DNA of 32,558 nucleotides from Pseudomonadota bacterium (GTDB taxonomy: Bacteria; Pseudomonadota; Gammaproteobacteria; Burkholderiales; Burkholderiaceae_C). The notes beneath the pieces were generated by a model. That model did no database searches. It was not told where the DNA came from and saw only the letters and a list, made by a program, of their open reading frames with translations. A program made the position numbers and the translations under genes. Positions 16,926-23,617 of this stretch are shown here, in pieces. Where the stretch lies: contig JAJZWA010000043.1 in assembly GCA_021846965.1 (NCBI GenBank), positions 1 through 32,558 on the forward strand. Direction: 5' to 3'. Numbering within the stretch: position 1 is the stretch's first letter; each line of letters begins with the position of its first letter.

Positions 16926-17636
16926 GTGAGCACCATGCCGCACACACCAGCCTTGCTGCTGTTCGGCGGCACGGGCGCGATCGGCGGCGCGATCGCGCGA
17001 GCCTTCGACGCCTGGAACTGGCGCGTCGTGGTGGTCAGCCGCCGCGCGGACGCCGGGCACCTGGCCTGGGATCCGCTGGATGCGAGCGACCAGGCCGGTC
17101 GCGAGGCCGCCGCGGCCCAGGGTCCCTTCGATGCCGTATGCTGGGCGCAGGGCATGAACGCCAACGACAGCGTCTACGATGTCGATCTCGAGCTGCACGA
17201 GCGCATGTACCGCGCGAATTGTTCGTTCGTGCTGGCTTCGTTGCGCTTCCTGCTGGATCGAGGCCTGCTGTCCAAGCCGTCTCGCCTGTGCGTGATCAGC
17301 TCGATCTGGCAGGACATGGCCAGGCAGAACAAGCTTTCCTACTCCATGACCAAGGCCGCGCTGCGCGGCCTGGTCCTTTCGGCGGCGAACGACCTGGGGC
17401 GCGAGGGCCATCTGATCAACGCGGTGTTGCCGGGGGTGCTCGAAACGCCCATGACCCGCGCGAATCTCTCCCACGTCCAGATCGACAAGGTGACGTCGGG
17501 AACCCAGTTCGGCAGGCTGGCCGAGCTCGACGACGTGGCGCGCACCGTGCGCTTTCTCTGCTCGCCCGAGAACACCGGAGTGACCGGGCAATTCATCAAG
17601 GTCGACCTGGGTTTTTCCGATGTCCGAATCCTTTGA
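16926..17636 (+). CDS. SDR-family oxidoreductase, first gene of the unusual-sugar operon
   Basis: This 236-residue cytosolic NAD(P)-dependent enzyme has a nucleotide-binding motif 'LLFGGTGAIGGAIARAF', 'WAQGMN' in place of the usual NNAG, catalytic Ser in 'CVISSIW', 'YSMTK' (Tyr and Lys) and 'NAVLPGVLETPMTR'. The tail 'TGQFIKVDLGFSDVRIL' is the usual SDR C-terminal cofactor loop. GTG 16926 has GAGGGA 9 bases upstream; ATG 16902 and ATG 16935 are alternatives. It overlaps the cyclase-like gene by 17 bases. Its substrate is unknown; the position suggests oxidation or reduction of an intermediate made or used by the neighbouring cyclase homologue. Confidence 0.85.
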   Translation: MSTMPHTPALLLFGGTGAIGGAIARAFDAWNWRVVVVSRRADAGHLAWDPLDASDQAGREAAAAQGPFDAVCWAQGMNANDSVYDVDLELHERMYRANCSFVLASLRFLLDRGLLSKPSRLCVISSIWQDMARQNKLSYSMTKAALRGLVLSAANDLGREGHLINAVLPGVLETPMTRANLSHVQIDKVTSGTQFGRLAELDDVARTVRFLCSPENTGVTGQFIKVDLGFSDVRIL

Positions 17637-18708
17637 GGTGCACTCGTCGCTGCGGGACTACACGGTCGACGTGGGGGCCGGGCTGCTGGATGCGCTGCTG
17701 CGCGCCGAGCCCGCGCTGCATGTGGTGTGCGACCAGCAGATGCTCGCGCACTGGCCGAGCCTGGCGCGGCGGGCCGGCGTGATTCCCGTGCTCGCCGAAG
17801 AGGCGCGCAAGGATCTGGGCAGCGTGGCGCAGATCGTGGAGTCGCTGCGGCGGGCGGGAGCCACGCGTGGCAGCCGCATGCTGGCGGTCGGAGGCGGCGT
17901 GGTGCAGGACCTGGCCACGATGGCCTCGTCGATCTACATGCGGGGCATCGACTGGGTGTATTGTCCGACCACGCTTCTGGGGATGGTCGACTCGTGCCTG
18001 GGGGGCAAGTCCTCGATCAATGTCGGGGAATTCAAGAATATCGCGGGGAATTTCTACCCGCCGTCCCGGATTCTGATCGATCCGGTGTTTTGCCGGACCC
18101 TCCCCCGGGTGCAGCGCATCGCGGGCCTGTGCGAGGCGGCGAAGATCTGTTTCTGTTCGCCCGACGAGGCCTTCGAGGATTATCTGCGCCTGATGGCCGG
18201 CGTGGATGTGTTCGACGACCCGTCGGCCCTGGTCAGCCTGGTCTCCCTGAGCCTGCGGACCAAGAAGGTCTTTATCGAACAGGATGAGTTCGACCAGGGA
18301 ATTCGCCTGCTGCTCAATTTCGGCCACACCTTCGGCCACGCGCTGGAAGGGGCCAGCGGATTCGCCCTGAGCCACGGCGTTGCCGTGGGCGTGGGCATGC
18401 TGGCCGCCATCGATTTCGCCAGGCGCATCGGCCTGGCCGACGGCAGCGCCGGGCGCACGCTTGCGCTGCAGAGTCATGTGCGCGAACTGCTCGCGGGCGT
18501 TCCCGACCTGTCCCGCGTGCTCGGGGATGTCGATCCGGAGCAGGCCCTGCGCCGGTTCCAGTCGGACAAGAAGCACCAGCAGGGACGGTATGCTGTCATC
18601 GTGGTGAATCGCGAGGGTTTCGTGGAGCGCATCCAGTTGCCCGCGGACTCTGAAACCGCGGCGCATATACGTGGGACTTTTGGCGCAGTGAAAGAGCTTG
18701 TTGCATGA
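17620..18708 (+). CDS. 3-dehydroquinate-synthase-like sugar phosphate cyclase
   Basis: This 362-residue member of the AroB superfamily belongs to enzymes that use NAD and a metal to turn a phosphorylated sugar into a carbocycle. Motifs are 'GGGVVQDLA' (91-99), 'CPTTLLGMVDSCLGGKSSIN' (115-134), 'KNIAGNFY', the metal Glu in 'GLCEAAK' (E172), 'LNFGHTFGHALE' (H236) and 'SHGVAVGVGM' (H252), with 'SDKKHQQGRYAV' near the end. The Glu after HG in standard AroB is Val here (V254). Together with the gene context this argues against a shikimate-pathway role. The start lies 17 bases inside the SDR gene and the end overlaps the next gene (ATGA). The product could be a ring sugar or an acyclic rearranged intermediate; I know no characterised close relative. 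Confidence 0.88.
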   Translation: MSESFEVHSSLRDYTVDVGAGLLDALLRAEPALHVVCDQQMLAHWPSLARRAGVIPVLAEEARKDLGSVAQIVESLRRAGATRGSRMLAVGGGVVQDLATMASSIYMRGIDWVYCPTTLLGMVDSCLGGKSSINVGEFKNIAGNFYPPSRILIDPVFCRTLPRVQRIAGLCEAAKICFCSPDEAFEDYLRLMAGVDVFDDPSALVSLVSLSLRTKKVFIEQDEFDQGIRLLLNFGHTFGHALEGASGFALSHGVAVGVGMLAAIDFARRIGLADGSAGRTLALQSHVRELLAGVPDLSRVLGDVDPEQALRRFQSDKKHQQGRYAVIVVNREGFVERIQLPADSETAAHIRGTFGAVKELVA

Positions 18709-20465
18709 AATATAGCGATAAAATTGCAGACTGGTTGGTGGAGCTTGGTTATACCGACTGTTTTTTCGTGGGGGGCGGCAATATCATGCACCTCATTGAA
18801 AGTCTCAGCCGCCGCCTGCGCTGCCATGCGGTGATCCACGAGGTGGCGGCCGGCATCGCAGCCGAATACTTCAACGAGAGCTCCACGGGTCGCAAGGCGC
18901 TGGCCATGGTCACCGCCGGCCCGGGCCTGACCAATATCGTGACCGCGCTGGCGGGCGCCTACCTGGAAAGCCGCGAGCTGCTGGTGCTGGGCGGGCAGGT
19001 CAAGACCGCCGATCTGGCGCGCGGAGCCCTGCGCCAGCGTGGCATCCAGGAAATCGACGGCGTGAGCATCGCGCGCCCGGTCACGGTGGTGTCCCATCTG
19101 ATGGATGAACCCCTCGATGCCCAGGCCTTCTCGGCACTGGTGCGGCGAGGCAGCCAGGCGCGCAAGGGACCGGTGTTCCTGGAGATACCCCTGGACATCC
19201 AGGCTCGCGACGTGGATTTCGGCGATCTCGGGCCGCAATCCCCTCCCGCGGGGCGCGTGCACGTGGGTGCCGAGCAACTGGCACGCCTGGCCGGCATGAT
19301 CCGCGAGGCCGAGCGCCCCTTGCTGCTGCTGGGAGGAGGGGTCTCGCGAGAGGCCGCCGCGCAGATCCACGCCCGCCTCGACGCGATGGGCATTCCGGTG
19401 GCCACCACCTGGAACGGCGCCGATCGCGTGGACGCGGCGCACCCTTTGTACATGGGGCGCCCCAACACCTGGGGCCAGCGCAGCGCGAACCTGATCCTGC
19501 AGCAATCGGACCTGCTGGTCGCGCTGGGCACCCGCCTGGGCATGCAGCAGACGGGCTTCAACTGGCAGGCCTTCGTGCCCTCGGGCAAGGTCGTGCAGGT
19601 CGACATCGATGCGGCGGAGCTCTCCAAGGGCCATCCGCGGGTGGATCTGGCCCTGCATGGCGATGCCGACGAGGTGCTTCGCTACCTTGCGGCGCAGGAC
19701 CTGGGGCGGCATGAGGCCTGGCAGGGCTACGCGCGGGGCGTGCGCGAGGCCGTGCCCTTGATCGAATCCGTCAACAAGACCCGGCCCGGCTATTTTTCAC
19801 CCTACGCCTTCGTCGATCGGCTGGCCGCGCTGTGCCGGGACGACGACGTCGTGATTCCCTGCAGCAGCGGGGGAGCCTTCACGGTGATGATGCAGGTGTT
19901 CTCGCAGAAGCGGGGGCAGATCCTGGTGACCGACAAGGGCCTGGCCGCGATGGGCTATGGACTGTCGGGCGCCATCGGAGCGGCCTTCGCGCATCCCGAT
20001 CGACGCGTGGTGCTGGTCGAGGGCGATGGCGGCTTCGCGCAGAATCTGCAGGAGATCGGGACTGCCGCGATCAATGGCCTGCGCGTGAAGATGTTCGTGT
20101 TCGACGATTCCGGCTACGCGTCGATCCGCATGACCCAGCGCAGCTATTTCGGGGGTCGCTATGTCGGATGCGATCGCTCGACGGGCCTGGGGCTTCCGGA
20201 CTGGGAGAAGCTGTTCCCGGTCTGGGGGGTTCCGGTGATGCGCCTGGTCCCCGGGGCCGAGCAGACCGCGGAGTTCCAGCAATTGTTCGAATCCGACGGG
20301 CCCGCTGCCTTCGTGGTGTCCATCGATCCCGAGCAGACCTATTTCCCCAAGATCAGCAGCCGGGTCACCGAGAGCGGAGCGATGGAGTCCAACCCTCTGC
20401 ATCGCATGAGTCCAGACCTGGACCCGGAACTCGCCGAGCGAGTGTCCGCCTACCTGCGGCCCTGA
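18705..20465 (+). CDS. Thiamine-diphosphate enzyme of the acetolactate-synthase/YerE type
   Basis: This 586-residue three-domain ThDP enzyme has the catalytic Glu in 'VIHEVAAGIAAEYF' (E46), a central Rossmann domain ('LLLLGGGVSREAA'), and the cofactor site 'VEGDGGFAQNLQEIGTAA' (GDG 440-442) with 'VFDDSGYASIRMTQRSYFGG' where most relatives have NN. Enzymes of this family decarboxylate a 2-keto acid, often pyruvate, and pass the two-carbon unit to an acceptor; YerE does this on a CDP-4-keto-3,6-dideoxyhexose in yersiniose synthesis. The CDP-deoxyhexose genes at 28.9-32.1 kb make a similar use plausible. The start overlaps the preceding stop (ATGA). Housekeeping acetolactate synthase is unlikely: there is no small subunit, and the gene lies in a sugar operon. 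The first 100 bases are distinctly AT-rich. Confidence 0.88.
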   Translation: MKYSDKIADWLVELGYTDCFFVGGGNIMHLIESLSRRLRCHAVIHEVAAGIAAEYFNESSTGRKALAMVTAGPGLTNIVTALAGAYLESRELLVLGGQVKTADLARGALRQRGIQEIDGVSIARPVTVVSHLMDEPLDAQAFSALVRRGSQARKGPVFLEIPLDIQARDVDFGDLGPQSPPAGRVHVGAEQLARLAGMIREAERPLLLLGGGVSREAAAQIHARLDAMGIPVATTWNGADRVDAAHPLYMGRPNTWGQRSANLILQQSDLLVALGTRLGMQQTGFNWQAFVPSGKVVQVDIDAAELSKGHPRVDLALHGDADEVLRYLAAQDLGRHEAWQGYARGVREAVPLIESVNKTRPGYFSPYAFVDRLAALCRDDDVVIPCSSGGAFTVMMQVFSQKRGQILVTDKGLAAMGYGLSGAIGAAFAHPDRRVVLVEGDGGFAQNLQEIGTAAINGLRVKMFVFDDSGYASIRMTQRSYFGGRYVGCDRSTGLGLPDWEKLFPVWGVPVMRLVPGAEQTAEFQQLFESDGPAAFVVSIDPEQTYFPKISSRVTESGAMESNPLHRMSPDLDPELAERVSAYLRP

Positions 20466-20507
20466 TCCAGAGCCTGCCACTTCCGACCTACTCCAAGGAG
20501 CAAGAAC

Positions 20508-21311
20508 ATGAATTCTCATGAGCGCAAGATGCTCGAGATTCTCAAGCGCGGCCGCGATGAATTCGGCTATGTGGCTGTGAAGGCTGAATTCGAGGCCGAG
20601 GGCACGCGTACCGACGAACTGCTGCGCCTGATCGAGATCGCGCGCCGCGCCGATCTCAAGATCGGCCTGAAGATCGGCGGCTGCGAGGCCATGCGCGACC
20701 TGATCGAGAGCAAGCAGATCGGTGTCGACTACATCATCGCGCCGATGATCGAGACGCCCTATGCGCTGAGCAAGTTCATCGACGCCAAGAACAAGATCTA
20801 CACCCGCGAGGAACAGGAGGACACGCAGTTCCTGTTCAACCTGGAGACCCTCGCGGCCTTCCATCATCTGCAGGAGATGGCCGATGCCGCGAAGGCGCCG
20901 GAAGGCCTGGCGGGCCTGGTGTTCGGGCGGGTCGACTTCTCGCTGTCCCACGGCTGGTCGCGCGACGCGATCAACAGCCCCGAGGTGACGGACTACTGCG
21001 TCAAGGCCGCGCAGGCCTGCAAGGACAAGGGGCTGGACCTGGTGGTCGGTGGCGGCGTCTCCATGGACGCGCTGCCCGCGCTGCGCAGCATCGCCCAGGT
21101 GCACCTGACCCGCTTCGAGACCCGCAAGGTCATCTTCTCCGCGAATGCGCTGCGCGGCAGCGACGCCGAGAAGGGCCTGCTGCAGGCGGTGCATTTCGAA
21201 CTTCTGTGGCTGCTCAACAAGCGCGAGTACTACGGCGCCATCCAGCGCGAGGACGCCAAGCGCATCGAGATGCTGGAAAGCCGCTGGCACGTGCTGTCGG
21301 ACAAGCAGTAA
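20508..21311 (+). CDS. HpcH/HpaI (citrate-lyase-beta-like) family aldolase
   Basis: This 267-residue cytosolic TIM-barrel protein of the pyruvate-aldolase family adds or removes pyruvate, oxaloacetate or acetyl units. Visible landmarks are '[20 protein letters not shown]', '[19 protein letters not shown]', the likely metal ligands E113 ('FNLETLAAF') and D143 ('FGRVDFS'), and '[15 protein letters not shown]'. It has the strongest ribosome binding site in the operon (AAGGAG, 20495-20500, 7 bases before ATG). A class II-type aldolase beside an AroB homologue is notable, since AroB acts on a 2-keto-3-deoxy acid of the kind such aldolases form. Its true substrate is unknown. Confidence 0.85.
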   Translation: MNSHERKMLEILKRGRDEFGYVAVKAEFEAEGTRTDELLRLIEIARRADLKIGLKIGGCEAMRDLIESKQIGVDYIIAPMIETPYALSKFIDAKNKIYTREEQEDTQFLFNLETLAAFHHLQEMADAAKAPEGLAGLVFGRVDFSLSHGWSRDAINSPEVTDYCVKAAQACKDKGLDLVVGGGVSMDALPALRSIAQVHLTRFETRKVIFSANALRGSDAEKGLLQAVHFELLWLLNKREYYGAIQREDAKRIEMLESRWHVLSDKQ

Positions 21312-21314
21312 CTC

Positions 21315-22349
21315 GTGGTCACCCGACGCGACCCCGCCTTGCCCGAGCCCGCACTCGGCCCCGACGCCAGGATCCTGATCACCGGAGGCACGGGGTTTTT
21401 CGGGCGCGCGCTGCTGCGCCACTGGCAGGCAGGCGAGATCGCGGGCGACGCGCCCCCCAGGGTGCTGTTGCTCAGCCGGGAGCCGGAGCGTTTTCGCGAG
21501 GCCTATCCCGACCTGGCGCAACGGCCCTGGGTCCAGTGCTGGCGTGGGGACATCCTGTCCCCCGGATCGCTTCCGCAGGAAGGCGACTTCACCCATGTAC
21601 TGCACGCCGCGGCCGACTCGACCCTGGGCCCCAGTCTGCCCGCGCTGCTGCGCCATGATCAGATCGTGCAGGGCACGCGCAACCTGCTCGACTGGGCGTT
21701 GGCCCGCGCGGTGCCGCGGTTCCTGCTGACCAGTTCCGGGGGCGCCTACGGGCCGCAGCCCGAGACCATGCCCTTCCTCGAGGAAGACTACACGGGAATG
21801 CCCGATCCGATGCGCGCGGCCAATGTCTATGGCGTGGCCAAGCGTGCCGCGGAGCATCTGTGCGCCCTGTACCAGGATCGCTGGGGACTGGAGGTGGTGG
21901 TCGCGCGCTGCTTCGCCTTCGTGGGCGAGGACCTTCCGCTGGACGTGCACTTCGCCATTGGCAATTTCGTGCGGGACGCGCTGTTCGGCGACAGCATCGA
22001 GGTGGCCGGCGACGGCAGCGCGCTTCGTTCCTACCTGGATCAGCGCGACCTCGCGCATTGGCTGGTCACCCTCATGGTGCAAGGTCGGGCGGGTCGGGCC
22101 TACAACGTGGGGTCGGATCAGGCCCTGTCGATCGGCGAACTCGCGCATCTCGTACGCGATCTGCTGGCCCCCGGCAAGGCCGTGAACATCCACGGTCGCG
22201 CCCCGGCTGCCGGAGCGAAGAGCCGATACGTGCCCTCGATCCGGCGGGCCGCGGAAGAACTCGGGCTGGGCGTGACGGTGCCGCTGGACCAGGCGATTCG
22301 TGACATGGGTGCGCGGCTGCGCGCCAAGGCCGCGCGCGCGCCCGGCTGA
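21315..22349 (+). CDS. NAD-dependent epimerase/dehydratase family protein, possible CDP-sugar 4-ketoreductase
   Basis: This 344-residue extended-SDR sugar-nucleotide enzyme has the cofactor motif 'ILITGGTGFFGRALL' (20-34), catalytic Ser in 'LLTSSGGAYG' (S140/S141) and 'YGVAK' (Y172, K176). 'FVGEDLPLDVHFAIGNFVRDAL', 'RSYLDQRDLAHWL' and 'AYNVGSDQALSIGELA' are common in the generic epimerase group of O-antigen clusters. Related proteins reduce or epimerise 4-keto sugars, as in abequose or yersiniose synthesis, and this one could finish the sugar. The start is GTG 21315, 3 bases after the aldolase stop, with no good ribosome binding site, so coupling is likely. Dehydratase activity is less likely since RfbG supplies that step. 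Confidence 0.87.
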   Translation: MVTRRDPALPEPALGPDARILITGGTGFFGRALLRHWQAGEIAGDAPPRVLLLSREPERFREAYPDLAQRPWVQCWRGDILSPGSLPQEGDFTHVLHAAADSTLGPSLPALLRHDQIVQGTRNLLDWALARAVPRFLLTSSGGAYGPQPETMPFLEEDYTGMPDPMRAANVYGVAKRAAEHLCALYQDRWGLEVVVARCFAFVGEDLPLDVHFAIGNFVRDALFGDSIEVAGDGSALRSYLDQRDLAHWLVTLMVQGRAGRAYNVGSDQALSIGELAHLVRDLLAPGKAVNIHGRAPAAGAKSRYVPSIRRAAEELGLGVTVPLDQAIRDMGARLRAKAARAPG

Positions 22350-22413
22350 ATTCCGGGGCAGGGTGCAGCAACGGGCGGCGACGCGTCGGCGCTGCCAGCC
22401 CCCATTTCCATCG

Positions 22414-23562
22414 ATGTCCATGAACCACACCACACGCTGCGAAGACGCCGGCGCCGCGCAACCGCCATGGCCGGGGGCCGAGGGCCTGGCCGCGTCCACC
22501 GCGCTGCTGCTGCCACGCAAGCGCCACCCCTACTACATCGTGGCACCCACCTACGTGCGCACGTCGGCGGGAATCCGGGTCCTGCACCTGTTGTGCAACG
22601 CGCTGAACCGACTCGGCGAGAATGCCTACCTGGTGATCCATCCCTACATGGGGGACCCGCACAAGGGGGTGCATCCCTATCTGGACACCCCCTTGCTGGA
22701 TGCGCAGCGCATGCTGCAGCACCACGAGGACGGCCTCTGTCCGATCACGATCTACCCCGAGACGGTGCGTGGCAACCCCTTCGAGGCACCCCTGGTGGTG
22801 CGCTATCTGCTGAACTTTCCCGGGCTGCTCGGAGGTGACGAGCATTACCCCGCGGACGAAGTGATGTGGGCCTACAGCGAAGCCATCGCGCAGGAGGTGG
22901 ATGCGAGCTGCGAGATCCTGTTCTTCCCGGTGTCCGACCCGGAGCAGTTCACCCCCTTTCCCGCTCAGCCGCGCAAGGGCAGCTGCTTCTATGGGGCGAA
23001 GTACCAGGCGGTACATGGGGGCGAGTTGTTCGAGGTCACCCGCGACAGCGTGGAGATCACGCGGGACCTGCCGGACTCCCCGACACCGGCGCAGATCGCC
23101 GATCTGTTCCGGCGCTCGGAAGTGTTCTATTGCTACGAGAATTCGGCGCTGGCGATCGAGGCTCTGTTGTGTGAATGCCCGGTGGTCTTTCTCCCCAATC
23201 CCTACCTCGAGCGAATGATCGGCTTCGGGGAACTGGGAACGGATGGCATTGCCTGGGGCACCGATCCGGATCAACTGGAGCGGGCGCGGGCCACCGTGCG
23301 CCAGGCGCGCCGCAACTATCTGCGTCTCTACGATGTGCTGGAACAGCGCCTGCACGCCCTGATCGCGCAGACCCAGGCGCTGGCAGCCGCCAGAAGCTAC
23401 CCGAGGCTCATGCACATCGAGTCGATCCAGGAGCCGGGAATGGCCATGCGCCTGGCCAGCAACTGGGAGGTGCTGCGACATGCGGCGCAAGACCAGGGCG
23501 TGTCGCGGACCTTGCTGAGGGTGCTGAGCTATGTGCGTCGCAAGGGCCTGAAACTGAAATGA
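22414..23562 (+). CDS. Putative GT-B glycosyltransferase
   Basis: This 382-residue protein has no signal peptide. An N-terminal half with 'YYIVAPTYVRTSAGIRVLHLLCNALNRLGENAYLV' looks like the acceptor domain of GT-B enzymes. The C-terminal half has 'CYENSALAIEALLCECPVVFLPNPYL', which matches the donor-sugar motif E-x7-E of retaining GT-B transferases. The sequence does not match a named family that I know. ATG 22414 (or ATG 22420) is chosen because the upstream frame overlaps the epimerase gene and is basic and low in complexity; no clear ribosome binding site is seen. It probably adds one residue to the glycan. Confidence 0.75.
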   Translation: MSMNHTTRCEDAGAAQPPWPGAEGLAASTALLLPRKRHPYYIVAPTYVRTSAGIRVLHLLCNALNRLGENAYLVIHPYMGDPHKGVHPYLDTPLLDAQRMLQHHEDGLCPITIYPETVRGNPFEAPLVVRYLLNFPGLLGGDEHYPADEVMWAYSEAIAQEVDASCEILFFPVSDPEQFTPFPAQPRKGSCFYGAKYQAVHGGELFEVTRDSVEITRDLPDSPTPAQIADLFRRSEVFYCYENSALAIEALLCECPVVFLPNPYLERMIGFGELGTDGIAWGTDPDQLERARATVRQARRNYLRLYDVLEQRLHALIAQTQALAAARSYPRLMHIESIQEPGMAMRLASNWEVLRHAAQDQGVSRTLLRVLSYVRRKGLKLK

Positions 23563-23617
23563 TGCCCGATCCACGACCGGCGCGGACGCATGGCATCGCG
23601 CATCAGGAGACTTCGAC

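Noticed and set aside
17620-18708. Housekeeping aroB
   Set aside because: HGVAV replaces HGEAV, and the gene is embedded in a sugar operon rather than beside aroK or other shikimate genes.
18705-20465. Housekeeping acetolactate synthase (ilvB/ilvI)
   Set aside because: There is no regulatory subunit gene and no branched-chain amino-acid context; the cofactor-site wording (FDDSGYASIR) and neighbours fit a sugar-modifying enzyme better.
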